DNA from: DASUPK01 sp963815665
Lineage (GTDB): Bacteria; Actinomycetota; Thermoleophilia; Solirubrobacterales; 70-9
Assembly (NCBI GenBank): GCA_963815665.1
Contig: CAWFHN010000013.1
Coordinates: 434,001 to 498,000 of the forward strand
Direction: 5' to 3'
DNA: 64,000 nucleotides
The notes under the pieces are model-generated. The model worked only from the letters and a program-made list of their open reading frames with translations. It had not been told where the DNA came from and did no database searches. Of this stretch, positions 39,202 to 46,935 are shown in pieces. The first letter of the stretch is position 1; every line of letters starts with the position of its first letter. Position numbers and translations under genes: made by a program.

Positions 39202-40617
39202 TTACTGCAAGTTTGGGACCTCGACCCCTTCGACTGTCGCGCGCGCCCCAGATGCGGGCGCGAAAGTGAATCGTTTACGCACGACCGGCTCGTCGGCTGG
39301 ATCAGGCGCCCGGAGGGTCGCCGCGGCAAGGACCGCGCGGATGACGACCTTCATCTCCAGCTGGGCGAAGCTCGCGCCGAGGCACCGCCTGACGCCCCCG
39401 CCGAACGGATGCCAGGGCTCGCCCCCACCACCGTCGAGGAAACGATCGGGCCTGAACTCATCGGGATCCGAGTGGAGGGTCGGATCGCGGTGGATCAGGT
39501 AGAGCGAGACCATCAGGACCGAGTCGCCGGGAATCACGTGACCGTTGAGCGCGACCTCCTCGCGCACGGTCCGAGCGACCACCGGAACGACCGGGCGCAG
39601 TCGAAGGACTTCCTTGACGAGGGCGTCAAGATATTCATCACTCCCCCGGGCGAGGTCGTCCTGCAGGCGGCTCGTGACCTCGGGCGACCGGAGCAGGCGC
39701 TCGAAGGTCCAGGCCAGCGCACTGGTCGTGGTCTCGTAGCCGGCCATGATCATCGTGAGCAGCTCGTCGCGAATCTGCCAATTGGACAGTGGCGTGCCGT
39801 TCTCATCCGTCGCGGCGCACAGAAGCGACAGGCAGTCGCTGGCGTCTTCGCTCGACGAGGCTTGCCTTTCGACAATCGCGTCCAGGAAGAGACTGTCCAT
39901 CTCGTCGAGCACCTGCCTCAGCCGCGCGTACGGCGTGATCCCGCCCAGCTCATGGCGGAAGTAGGGCAACAGGGTGAAGGGAGATGCGCAGCGTCTCATC
40001 ATGTCGGGAACCAAGGCGCGAAACTGCGCGAGCCGGTCTTCGGGTCCCGGGCCCAGAGCGAGTTTCAGGATCGCCTCGAGCGAGATGGCCTCCATCTCCT
40101 CCTGCAACTTGAGCGTCTCGCCGACCTGCCAGGAGGCGACTCGGTCGCGCGTCGCCTCCTCAACCGTCTCGGCGAATGCGGGGCCGTGCTGTGCACCGAA
40201 GGCGGGAAGCAGGATCCGGCGGTGTCGCATGTGCTCGTCCCCATCGAGGACGAGGAGCGAGGCGGGGCCGACGACGGGCTTCAGGATCCCGTTGGCATCC
40301 CCGGCGCGGAAGACGCTGGGATCGCCTCTCATCACCTGGCGCGCTGCCGTTGGCTCCGCGATGACCACCGCGTTGCGCCGCGGACCGAGGCGCAGGGAAA
40401 AGATGTCTCCGTAACGACGCCGGCACCCCTCGACGAATGGGATCGGCCGGTACATCCATTCGAGGGTTTGAACGATCCCCGGGGCACGCGGACCGGGCGG
40501 CATACTCGGCGCAGGGACAGGCACCGTATCCCCGCCGGCTCCGATTGATCCCAGCACTGTCTCGCTAGCTCGTGACACCCGGACAGGCAGCGTAGAGAGC
40601 AGGTTTGCCCTGCACAT
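39202..40617 (-). CDS. Cytochrome P450 (second of two)
   Basis: A 471-aa P450: I-helix MAGYETTTSALAWTFERLL, KEVLRLRPV (ExxR), FRPDRF, and heme loop HPFGGGVRRCLGASFA with the Cys ligand. The heme loop is almost identical to that of the P450 at 33759, so they are paralogues. The start at ATG 40617 is supported by AGGAGT seven bases upstream; the GTG just before is in frame as well. The first ~35 residues are atypical, and MPPGPRAPG at 40503 is where family homology seems to begin. Divergent from the acyl-CoA dehydrogenase gene, with the operator-like element between them. Confidence 0.92.
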   Translation of the reverse strand: MCRANLLSTLPVRVSRASETVLGSIGAGGDTVPVPAPSMPPGPRAPGIVQTLEWMYRPIPFVEGCRRRYGDIFSLRLGPRRNAVVIAEPTAARQVMRGDPSVFRAGDANGILKPVVGPASLLVLDGDEHMRHRRILLPAFGAQHGPAFAETVEEATRDRVASWQVGETLKLQEEMEAISLEAILKLALGPGPEDRLAQFRALVPDMMRRCASPFTLLPYFRHELGGITPYARLRQVLDEMDSLFLDAIVERQASSSEDASDCLSLLCAATDENGTPLSNWQIRDELLTMIMAGYETTTSALAWTFERLLRSPEVTSRLQDDLARGSDEYLDALVKEVLRLRPVVPVVARTVREEVALNGHVIPGDSVLMVSLYLIHRDPTLHSDPDEFRPDRFLDGGGGEPWHPFGGGVRRCLGASFAQLEMKVVIRAVLAAATLRAPDPADEPVVRKRFTFAPASGARATVEGVEVPNLQ

Positions 40618-40669
40618 CACCAGTACTCCTCTACTTGATTCGGCAAAGAAACTTGCGGTTGAAGTAGAA

Positions 40670-40685
40670 AGTAGGAAGTCCTACT
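40670..40685. promoter_or_regulatory. Operator AGTAGGAAGTCCTACT (copy 2, perfect arms)
   Basis: Perfect 7-bp arms AGTAGGA and TCCTACT around two bases. TACTAT at 40682-40687, a candidate -10 for the acyl-CoA dehydrogenase gene, overlaps the right arm, so a bound repressor would block it. The same element occurs at 33668-33683. Confidence 0.6.
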
Positions 40686-40750
40686 ATTCACTTTGCGCGC
40701 TTGACCCGCCCGCCCCACCCCTAAGACCCCGAGGACAAGGAGAACCAGCA

Positions 40751-41960
40751 GTGGCCACAGCTACTCCCAGCGTCATCAAGCCCGACCACGCCGCCAGCCG
40801 CAAGCACTTCATCTTCACCGACGAGCATGAGGAGCTGCGGGAGTCGATGAAGTCCTGGGTGCTGAAGGAGCTGACCCCCCACCGGTTCGAGTATGAGGAG
40901 AATCTCTGGCCGGACTCGGTGCTCCACCGCGCGGGCGAGCTCGGCTACATCGGCCTCTGCTATCCGGAGGAGTACGGCGGTCAGGGCGGCGACTACTTCT
41001 ACTCGCTGGTCCGCGCCGACGCGATGAGCTATTCGGGCTGCGGCGGGCTGAACATGGGAATGGCGGTCCACACCGACATGGCGACGCCGCCGATCCACCT
41101 GCTCGGCACGGAGGACCAGAAGCAGCGCTACCTCGTCCCCTCGATCAAGGGCGAGCTGATCAGCTCGATCGGGATCACCGAGCCGGGCGCGGGCTCCGAC
41201 GTCGCCGGCATCCGCACCACCGCCAAGCGCGACGGCGACGAGTACGTGATCAACGGCTCCAAGACCTTCATCACCAACGGGCTGCGCGCGAACTACATCG
41301 TGCTGGTCACCAAGACCGACCCCGACGCCGGGCACGACGGGATCACCCTCTTCATCGTCGACATCCGCGACACGGACGGCAAGGAGGTCGAGGGCTTCAG
41401 CGTCTCCCGCAAGCTCGAGAAGATGGGGATGCACGCTTCCGACACCGGCGAGCTCTCCTTCCAGGACGTCCGCGTCCCCGCGGAGAACCTGCTCGGCCAG
41501 GAGGGCAAGGGCTTCTACCACATCAGCTGGGAGCTCCAGGGAGAGCGGCTGGTCGCCGCGATCGGCTGCGTCTCGGGCGCTGAGCGGGTCTTCGAGCGCA
41601 CTCTCGAGTACGCGAAGGAGCGCGAGGCGTTCGGTCGCCCCATTGGCCGCTTCCAGGCGATCCGCCACAAGTTCGCCGAGATGTCGGTGAAGATCGAGGC
41701 CGCCAAGCAGATGGTCTACGCAACCGCCTGGCGCTTCGCCAACGGCGAGTACCCCGTCCGCGAGATCACCCAGGCGAAGCTCTACGCCTCACGGATCATC
41801 GAGGAGGTCGCCGACGACTGCGATCCAGATCCACGGCGGCTACGGCTATATGAAGGAGTACGAGGTCGAGCGCGCCTACCGCGACTCCCGCCTCAACCGC
41901 ATCGGCGCCGGCACCGACGAGGTCATGCTCGAGGTGATCGGGCGCAGCTACGGGCTTTAG
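40751..41960 (+). pseudogene. Acyl-CoA dehydrogenase with a +1 frameshift near its 3' end
   Basis: Codons 1-356 (40751-41818) encode an acyl-CoA dehydrogenase: FTDEHEELRESMKSWV, YGGQGGDYFYS, GITEPGAGSDVAGIRTTA, NGSKTFITNG, HASDTGELSF, AKEREAFGRPIGRFQAIRHK. One extra T at about 41819 then breaks the frame; from 41820 to the TAG at 41960 the next frame restores the expected end (AIQIHGGYGYM..., GAGTDEVMLEVIG). Unrepaired, translation would run out of frame to 42568. This is either a real inactivating mutation or a sequence error. The paralogue at 43329 is intact at the same place. Start GTG 40751 has AAGGAG eight bases upstream. Confidence 0.85.
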
Positions 41961-42367
41961 GCCTTCGCGTTCGCCTCGATCGGGCCCGAGGTCGCCGAGC
42001 CCTCGTAGCCGTATGGCGTCAGATCCTTGACGGGTCGCACCTCCAGGAGGCTGCCGGGCCTGAGCGGGACCTTCTTCGCCCAGCCGAGCGCATCCTCGAA
42101 GCTGTCGACATCGATCAGGCAGAAGCCGCCGAGCTGCTCCTTGGTCTCGGCGAATGGGCCGTCGGTCACGCCCAGCTCGCCGTCCTCTCCGAACCGCACG
42201 GTCTTGGCGGTATTCGGCAGCTCGAGAGCCTCGTTGGCAATCAGCACGCCGGCCTCGATCGCCTCACGGTTGAACTCGTTCCACGCCTCCATCCCGGCCT
42301 TCATCCCCTCTTCGGTCCCCTCGTACATCTGATCTCTGTCACGCACGAACGTCAGCAGGTACTTCAT
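41957..42367 (-). CDS. YCII-related DGPF-domain protein (first)
   Basis: A 136-aa ferredoxin-like fold protein of the DGPF/YCII group: MKYLLTFVRDRDQMYEG, VTDGPFAETKEQLGGFCLIDVDS (the DGPF motif), and ALGWAKKVP...LEVRPV. Function unknown; such genes are usually controlled by ECF42-group sigma factors. AGGAGGAAGAG precedes the ATG. The TAA stop overlaps the stop of the convergent acyl-CoA dehydrogenase. Paralogue immediately upstream at 42451. Confidence 0.9.
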   Translation of the reverse strand: MKYLLTFVRDRDQMYEGTEEGMKAGMEAWNEFNREAIEAGVLIANEALELPNTAKTVRFGEDGELGVTDGPFAETKEQLGGFCLIDVDSFEDALGWAKKVPLRPGSLLEVRPVKDLTPYGYEGSATSGPIEANAKA

Positions 42368-42414
42368 CTCTTCCTCCTGGATTTCGGGGCGTCTATCGCC
42401 GCTTTCAACCTAAC

Positions 42415-42441
42415 GACGAACGACCGCTTGCCAGATCGACA
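42415..42441 (-). promoter_or_regulatory. ECF42-like promoter TGTCGA-N17-CGTC for the first DGPF gene
   Basis: On the minus strand TGTCGA (42441-42436) and CGTC (42418-42415) are 17 bases apart; the following TTAGGTTGAA leads to the ATG 48 bases further on. The same layout precedes the second DGPF gene. I recall TGTCGA as the -35 of ECF42 sigma factors, which control DGPF genes. Confidence 0.6.
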
Positions 42442-42450
42442 CGCGGACCC

Positions 42451-42810
42451 TCACGGCCCGGCTGTCCGCTCGGCGATCGGGCGCACTTCGATCGCGCCGC
42501 CCAGCACCGGCATTCGCTTCACCCAGTCGGTCGCCTCGTCGATGTCCCCGCATTCGAGGACCATGTAGCCGGCGACCTGTTCCTTGCTTTCGGCGAAGGG
42601 TCCATCGGTGACGACGACCTTGCCGCTCTTGCGACGGAGCGTCCTCGCGCTCGAGCTGGGCCCGAGGGGGGCGCCCGGGTCCACCAGGGCGCCCGAATCC
42701 CGGAGCTCGCCCATGTACTCGCCCATCCGCGCTCCGAACTCCTTCATCTGCTCGGGCGTGGCCTCCTCCATCGCGGTTCCATCGGTGATCAGGCTCACCA
42801 TGAACTTCAT
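42451..42810 (-). CDS. YCII-related DGPF-domain protein (second)
   Basis: A 119-aa paralogue of the gene downstream: MKFMVSLITDGTAMEEATPEQMKEFG, VVVTDGPFAESKEQVAGYMVLECGDIDEATDWVKRMPV, IEVRPI. The tandem pair, each with its own ECF42-like promoter and AGGAGGAA ribosome-binding site, indicates duplication including the leader. Function unknown. Confidence 0.9.
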   Translation of the reverse strand: MKFMVSLITDGTAMEEATPEQMKEFGARMGEYMGELRDSGALVDPGAPLGPSSSARTLRRKSGKVVVTDGPFAESKEQVAGYMVLECGDIDEATDWVKRMPVLGGAIEVRPIAERTAGP

Positions 42811-42859
42811 CTAGTTCCTCCTCGGATCGAGCGGCGCCCTTCGCCGCATTCACCCTAAC

Positions 42860-42886
42860 GACGAAGCCCTCGCGCTCAGATCGACT
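42860..42886 (-). promoter_or_regulatory. ECF42-like promoter AGTCGA-N17-CGTC for the second DGPF gene
   Basis: AGTCGA (42886-42881) and CGTC (42863-42860) are again 17 bases apart, and TTCGTCGTTAGGGTGAA (42865-42849) matches 16 of 17 bases of the corresponding stretch at 42420-42404. Same sigma factor likely for both genes. Confidence 0.6.
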
Positions 42887-42915
42887 TTTTGAACCGGATA
42901 TAACGAGCGGACGGC

Positions 42916-43353
42916 GTGAGCAACCTCGACCACATCCGCTCCTATTACGAGGCCCTCAACACGGGCGACCCCGACCTGGTCGCCTCGCACTTCACAGACG
43001 ACGCCGTCCACTACTACACGCGGCTCGGGCCGCACGAGGGGGCCGAGCGGATCGGGCAGAACTCGAAGCTGGGCGTCGAGCAGATCGACGGGCAGTGGTA
43101 TCTCGAGCACGGCATCGAGCAGGGCGACGAGGCCGTGATCGAGTGGACCATGACCTGGCGCGACCCGAGGTCAGGAGAGAAACGGCTCGACCGCGGCACC
43201 GAGTGGTTCCTGATGCGCGACGGCAAGATCGCCGAGGTCCGCGCCTACCACCACGGGAACAAGAAGAACCCCCAGGGGGACCTGCTCGGCTTCGATCACG
43301 GCGGGCGCGGCTACACGACAATGGACGACTGGAGCCCACCATCGCGGTCATAA
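42916..43353 (+). CDS. SnoaL/NTF2-like protein
   Basis: A 145-aa cone-shaped NTF2-like fold: LDHIRSYYEALNTGDPDLVASHFTDDAVHYY, EHGIEQGDEAVIEWTMTWRD, GTEWFLMRDGKIAEVRAYHHG. Family members are isomerases, cyclases, hydrolases or binding proteins; none can be chosen here. Starts at GTG 42916. The acyl-CoA dehydrogenase frame begins inside its 3' end, so the two are coupled. Confidence 0.85.
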   Translation: MSNLDHIRSYYEALNTGDPDLVASHFTDDAVHYYTRLGPHEGAERIGQNSKLGVEQIDGQWYLEHGIEQGDEAVIEWTMTWRDPRSGEKRLDRGTEWFLMRDGKIAEVRAYHHGNKKNPQGDLLGFDHGGRGYTTMDDWSPPSRS

Positions 43354-44519
43354 AGGACACCGGTCAGCGCGCCCTGCTCCCCCCGTTCGCGGACGAGCAC
43401 GAGGAGTTGCGCGAGTCCGTCCGCCACTTCGTCACCAAGGAGATCGCTCCGCACGTCGACGAGTGGGAGGAGGCCCGCGAGTTCCCGCGCGAGCTCTACA
43501 ACCGCTGCGGGGAGCTCGGCTTCCTCGGCCTCAAGTTCGAGACCGAGTACGGCGGCCAGGGCGGCGACTACGTCCACGATGCCGTCTGGGTCGAGGAGCT
43601 CTCGCGCTCGGGCGGCAGCGGCGGCGTCGCCGCGGGGATCGGGGCCCACGCCGAGATCGCGATGCCGCCGATCTGGAAGTTCGGCACCGAGGAGCAGAAA
43701 CGGCGCTGGCTGGTGCCGGGGATCAAGGGCGAGAAGATCGGCGCGCTCGGGATCACGGAGCCGGGAGCCGGCTCGGACGTCGCCTCACTGCGCACCACCG
43801 CCCGCAAGGTGGACGGCGGCTATGTCGTCAACGGATCGAAGACCTTCATCACCAACGGCGTGCGCGCGGAGTTCCTGGTCTGCGCGGTGAAGACCACCGC
43901 GGAGGGCGGCCACCACGGCATCTCCTTCCTGGTCCTCGAGCGCGACATGCCCGGTTACGAGGTCGTCTCGAAGCTGGAGAAGATGGGCTGGCACGCCTCC
44001 GACACGGGCGAGCTCAGCTTCACCGACGTCGAGGTGCCCGAGGAGAACCTGCTCGGCGAGGTGAACGAGGGGTTCAAGCTGATCATGGCCAACTTCCAGT
44101 GGGAGCGGCTCACCATGGCGCTGGGCGCCGTCGGCGGGATGCAGAAGGTCTTCGAGACGACGCTCGACTACGCCAAGGAGCGCGAGGCCTTCGGCCGCCC
44201 GATCGGCCGCTTCCAGGCGATCCGCCACAAGTTCGCCGAGATGTCGGTGAAGATCGAGGTCTCTCGGGCCCTCACCTACGCCTGCCTCCGGAAGTTCGCC
44301 GCCGGCCAGGACGCGACCCGCGAGGTGACCCAGGCCAAGCTCTTCACCCAGCGCGCGATGTGCGACGTCGCCGACGAGGCGATCCAGATCCACGGCGGCT
44401 ACGGCTACATGCGCGAGTACGGCGTCGAGCGCGCCTACCGCGACGCCCGCCTCGGCCCGATCGGCGGCGGCACCGACGAGGTGATGAAGGAGATCCTCGG
44501 CAAGCAGCTCGGGCTCTAG
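43329..44519 (+). CDS. Acyl-CoA dehydrogenase (intact paralogue)
   Basis: About 396 aa: FADEHEELRESVRHFVTKE, YGGQGGDYVHD, GITEPGAGSDVASLRTTA, NGSKTFITNG, HASDTGELSF, then EREAFGRPIGRFQAIRHKFAE, ADEAIQIHGGYGYMREYGVERAYRDARL and GGGTDEVMKEILG. The GGGT in place of EGT at the end suggests the catalytic Glu is in the alternative helix, as in long-chain or isovaleryl-CoA dehydrogenases. The start is uncertain: no ATG or GTG lies near the expected N-terminus; a CTG at 43329 inside the SnoaL gene is the best candidate in frame. Confidence 0.88.
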   Translation: MEPTIAVIKDTGQRALLPPFADEHEELRESVRHFVTKEIAPHVDEWEEAREFPRELYNRCGELGFLGLKFETEYGGQGGDYVHDAVWVEELSRSGGSGGVAAGIGAHAEIAMPPIWKFGTEEQKRRWLVPGIKGEKIGALGITEPGAGSDVASLRTTARKVDGGYVVNGSKTFITNGVRAEFLVCAVKTTAEGGHHGISFLVLERDMPGYEVVSKLEKMGWHASDTGELSFTDVEVPEENLLGEVNEGFKLIMANFQWERLTMALGAVGGMQKVFETTLDYAKEREAFGRPIGRFQAIRHKFAEMSVKIEVSRALTYACLRKFAAGQDATREVTQAKLFTQRAMCDVADEAIQIHGGYGYMREYGVERAYRDARLGPIGGGTDEVMKEILGKQLGL

Positions 44520-44595
44520 CTGGCGTTCGCCGCTGCGCCGATGTCACAAGCGGCAGCGTCGACTCGTCACAGAACCAGCGATGAGTTGAGGGCTA

Positions 44596-44615
44596 AATAG
44601 GGGTCATCCCCTATT
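44596..44615. promoter_or_regulatory. Inverted repeat AATAGGGG-TCAT-CCCCTATT upstream of the second MMPL gene
   Basis: Perfect 8-bp arms around four bases, 82 bases before the GTG of the MMPL gene, in a 177-base gap otherwise empty of genes. AT-rich flanks (GGCTAAATAGG and CTATTGAAG) could hold a -10. Probably a repressor operator. Confidence 0.5.
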
Positions 44616-44696
44616 GAAGACCGGGCCCGCAGTGTCCATTCTGCGGATCCCAGTTCGTCAAGGCGTCGAACCGTTCAACACACAGGAGGGAACCTC

Positions 44697-46853
44697 GTGG
44701 CACCACTCACCCGCTGGGTACTGGCTCACAAGAAGACCGTCGTCATCTCATGGATCCTGCTGACGATCGCCGGGATCATGGCCGCGGGGCCCGCGAGCCG
44801 CGCGCTCAACCAGAAGTTCTCCGTGCCCAACAAGGAGGGGTGGGAGACCAACGAGGCGATCGCCGCGAAGTACAACGGCACCGGCGGGGACACCTCGCCC
44901 CTGTTGCCCGTGGTGACTCTCCCGGCCGGGCAATCGGTCGACTCGCCGCAGGTGAAGCGCGACCTCGACAAGCTCGACGCGACCCTGGCGAAGACTCTGC
45001 CGGGGTCCCGAGTTGCGTCCTACGCCTCGACCGGGGACAAGGCATTCGTCTCGGACGACGGCCAGACGACCTTTGCGATGGTCTACCCGAAGCCCGATCC
45101 GGACTCGAGCTTCGGCGACAACCCTCAGGCGGCCAAGGACGTGAAGGCCGCCGTCGCGGGCCAGACGGTTGCCGGAGCTCCCGTGCACGTGACCGGATTC
45201 GATGCGCTGCAGCAGTCAACGGGCGGCGGCGACGGGCCGGGCGTCCTGCTCGAGGCGGTCATCGGCGGCTTCGGCGCGCTGATCGTCCTCGCGTTCGTCT
45301 TCGCGTCGTTCCTGGCGCTCGTCCCGATCGGCATGGCGATCTGCTCGATCATGACCACGTTCCTGCTGCTGCTCGGCCTGACGACGTTCACCGACGTCTC
45401 GCCGATCGTGCAGTTCCTGGTCGCCCTGGTCGGGCTGGGCGTGGCGATCGACTACTCGCTGCTGGTGGTCTCGCGCTGGCGCGAGGAGCGAGCCCATGGC
45501 AGGACCGGCGATGAGGCCGTCCAGCGCGCAATGGAGACGGCCGGAAAGGCGGTCGTATTCAGCGGCATCACCGTCGCCATCGGCCTGTTGGCGCTGATCG
45601 CCCTGCCGCTGCCGTTCCTGCGCTCGATGGGCTACGGCGGCATGCTGATCCCGCTGGTCTCGACGCTGGTGGCGATCACCCTGCTGCCGGTGATCCTGGC
45701 CAAGGCGGGCCCCAAGCTCGATTGGCCGCACCGGCGCACCGACGACAAGGCGAGCCGTTCCTGGACCCGCTGGGCTCAGCTTGTCTCGCGGCGGCGCTGG
45801 CTGGCCGCCGGCGCCGGCATGGCGATCATCCTGGCCCTCGCCTTCGCTGCGACCAACCTGCAGCTGGGCGCCTCGGACGCGAACACGATCGCGAAGAAGG
45901 GCGATGCGGAGCAGGGCCTGAAGGCGCTCGAGAGCGCCGGCATCGGCGAGGGCTCGATCCTGCCGCACGAGATCCTCGTCGAGGGCAAGACCGATCCGTC
46001 CACGGTCGCCGCCGACCTCAACAAGGTCGACGGCATCCACGGGGCGGTCGCCCCGAGCGGTCCCGAGTGGAACCGAGGCGGCACGCACATAGTCGAGGCC
46101 ATCCCGGTCCCGGACAGCGGGACAAGCGAGGGCCACGACACGCTCAGCAACGTCCGGGACACGGCCCATTCGGCCGGCGCCGGCGTCCGGGTCGGCGGCG
46201 GACCTGCCGCGAACCAGGACTTCATCGACGCGGTCTACGGCAGCTTCCCGCTGATGGTCGCCCTGATCGCGATCACCACGTTCATCCTGCTGGCGCGGGC
46301 GTTCCGCTCGCTGCTGCTGCCGCTGAAGGCGATCATCCTGAACGTCCTCAGCGTGGCCGCGGCCTGGGGCGTGCTGGTGCTCGTCTGGCAGGAGGGGCAC
46401 GGCTCGGAGGCGATTTGGGGCATCCAGGCGACCGGCTCCATCCAGTCGTGGATGCCGTTGATCATCTTCGCCTTCCTGTTCGGACTCTCCATGGACTACG
46501 AGGTGTTCATCCTCTCCCGGATGCGGGAGGAGTACGACCGCACCGGGTCCACGGACACCGCGGTGGTCCAGGGAATCGGGCGAACCGGCAGGTTGGTGAC
46601 CAGCGCGGCGCTGATCCTGTTCCTGGCGTTCACCTCGATGGCCTCCGGACCGGACACCAGCGTGAAGATGTTCGCGACCGGGCTGGCGGCCGGGATCCTG
46701 ATCGACGCGACGATCATCCGCGCGCTGATCGTGCCGGCGGTGATCTCCCTGATGGGCCGCTGGAACTGGTGGCTGCCCACTTGGCCCGCACGCCTGCTCC
46801 GCGTGGAGCCCTCCGTGCCCCGGAGGGTCGCCACCGGAGAGGCCGAGGGCTGA
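44697..46853 (+). CDS. MMPL/RND-family transporter (second of three)
   Basis: A 718-aa transporter. First helix WVLAHKKTVVISWILLTIAGIMAAG; periplasmic loop; GLGVAIDYSLLVVSRWREE in repeat one and FLFGLSMDYEVFILSRMREEYD in repeat two, carrying the Asp-Tyr pairs for proton coupling. The periplasmic domain has NKEGWETNEAIAAKY. Start GTG 44697 has AGGAGGG six bases upstream. Likely exports a lipid or hydrophobic compound; MmpL of this size often act as drug-efflux pumps. A strong hairpin follows it. Confidence 0.92.
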   Translation: MAPLTRWVLAHKKTVVISWILLTIAGIMAAGPASRALNQKFSVPNKEGWETNEAIAAKYNGTGGDTSPLLPVVTLPAGQSVDSPQVKRDLDKLDATLAKTLPGSRVASYASTGDKAFVSDDGQTTFAMVYPKPDPDSSFGDNPQAAKDVKAAVAGQTVAGAPVHVTGFDALQQSTGGGDGPGVLLEAVIGGFGALIVLAFVFASFLALVPIGMAICSIMTTFLLLLGLTTFTDVSPIVQFLVALVGLGVAIDYSLLVVSRWREERAHGRTGDEAVQRAMETAGKAVVFSGITVAIGLLALIALPLPFLRSMGYGGMLIPLVSTLVAITLLPVILAKAGPKLDWPHRRTDDKASRSWTRWAQLVSRRRWLAAGAGMAIILALAFAATNLQLGASDANTIAKKGDAEQGLKALESAGIGEGSILPHEILVEGKTDPSTVAADLNKVDGIHGAVAPSGPEWNRGGTHIVEAIPVPDSGTSEGHDTLSNVRDTAHSAGAGVRVGGGPAANQDFIDAVYGSFPLMVALIAITTFILLARAFRSLLLPLKAIILNVLSVAAAWGVLVLVWQEGHGSEAIWGIQATGSIQSWMPLIIFAFLFGLSMDYEVFILSRMREEYDRTGSTDTAVVQGIGRTGRLVTSAALILFLAFTSMASGPDTSVKMFATGLAAGILIDATIIRALIVPAVISLMGRWNWWLPTWPARLLRVEPSVPRRVATGEAEG

Positions 46854-46888
46854 GCTCGGCGGAATTCTCCCTCCGCCGTTCTCCATCA

Positions 46889-46922
46889 CGCGCGGGCCCG
46901 GCAGGCAAGCCGGGCCCGCGCG
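46889..46922 (+). terminator. Strong GC hairpin after the MMPL gene
   Basis: A perfect 14-bp stem, CGCGCGGGCCCGGC with loop AGGCAA, followed by CTAGTTTGG. Only a short T run, but the stem is very stable. It ends just before the TAGTTT hexamer of the MFS gene. Confidence 0.65.
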
Positions 46923-46923
46923 C

Positions 46924-46929
46924 TAGTTT
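46924..46929 (+). promoter_or_regulatory. Leaderless-type -10 hexamer TAGTTT for the MFS gene
   Basis: TAGTTT, six bases (ggccgc), GTG 46936. The preceding terminator stem occupies the region where a -35 should lie, so promoter and terminator overlap. Confidence 0.5.
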
Positions 46930-46935
46930 GGCCGC

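Noticed and set aside
41819..42568. An acyl-CoA dehydrogenase of 605 aa reading straight on after codon 356
   Set aside because: After codon 356 the residues are Arg/Pro/Ala-rich and antisense to a DGPF gene, while the true C-terminus is seen in the next frame.
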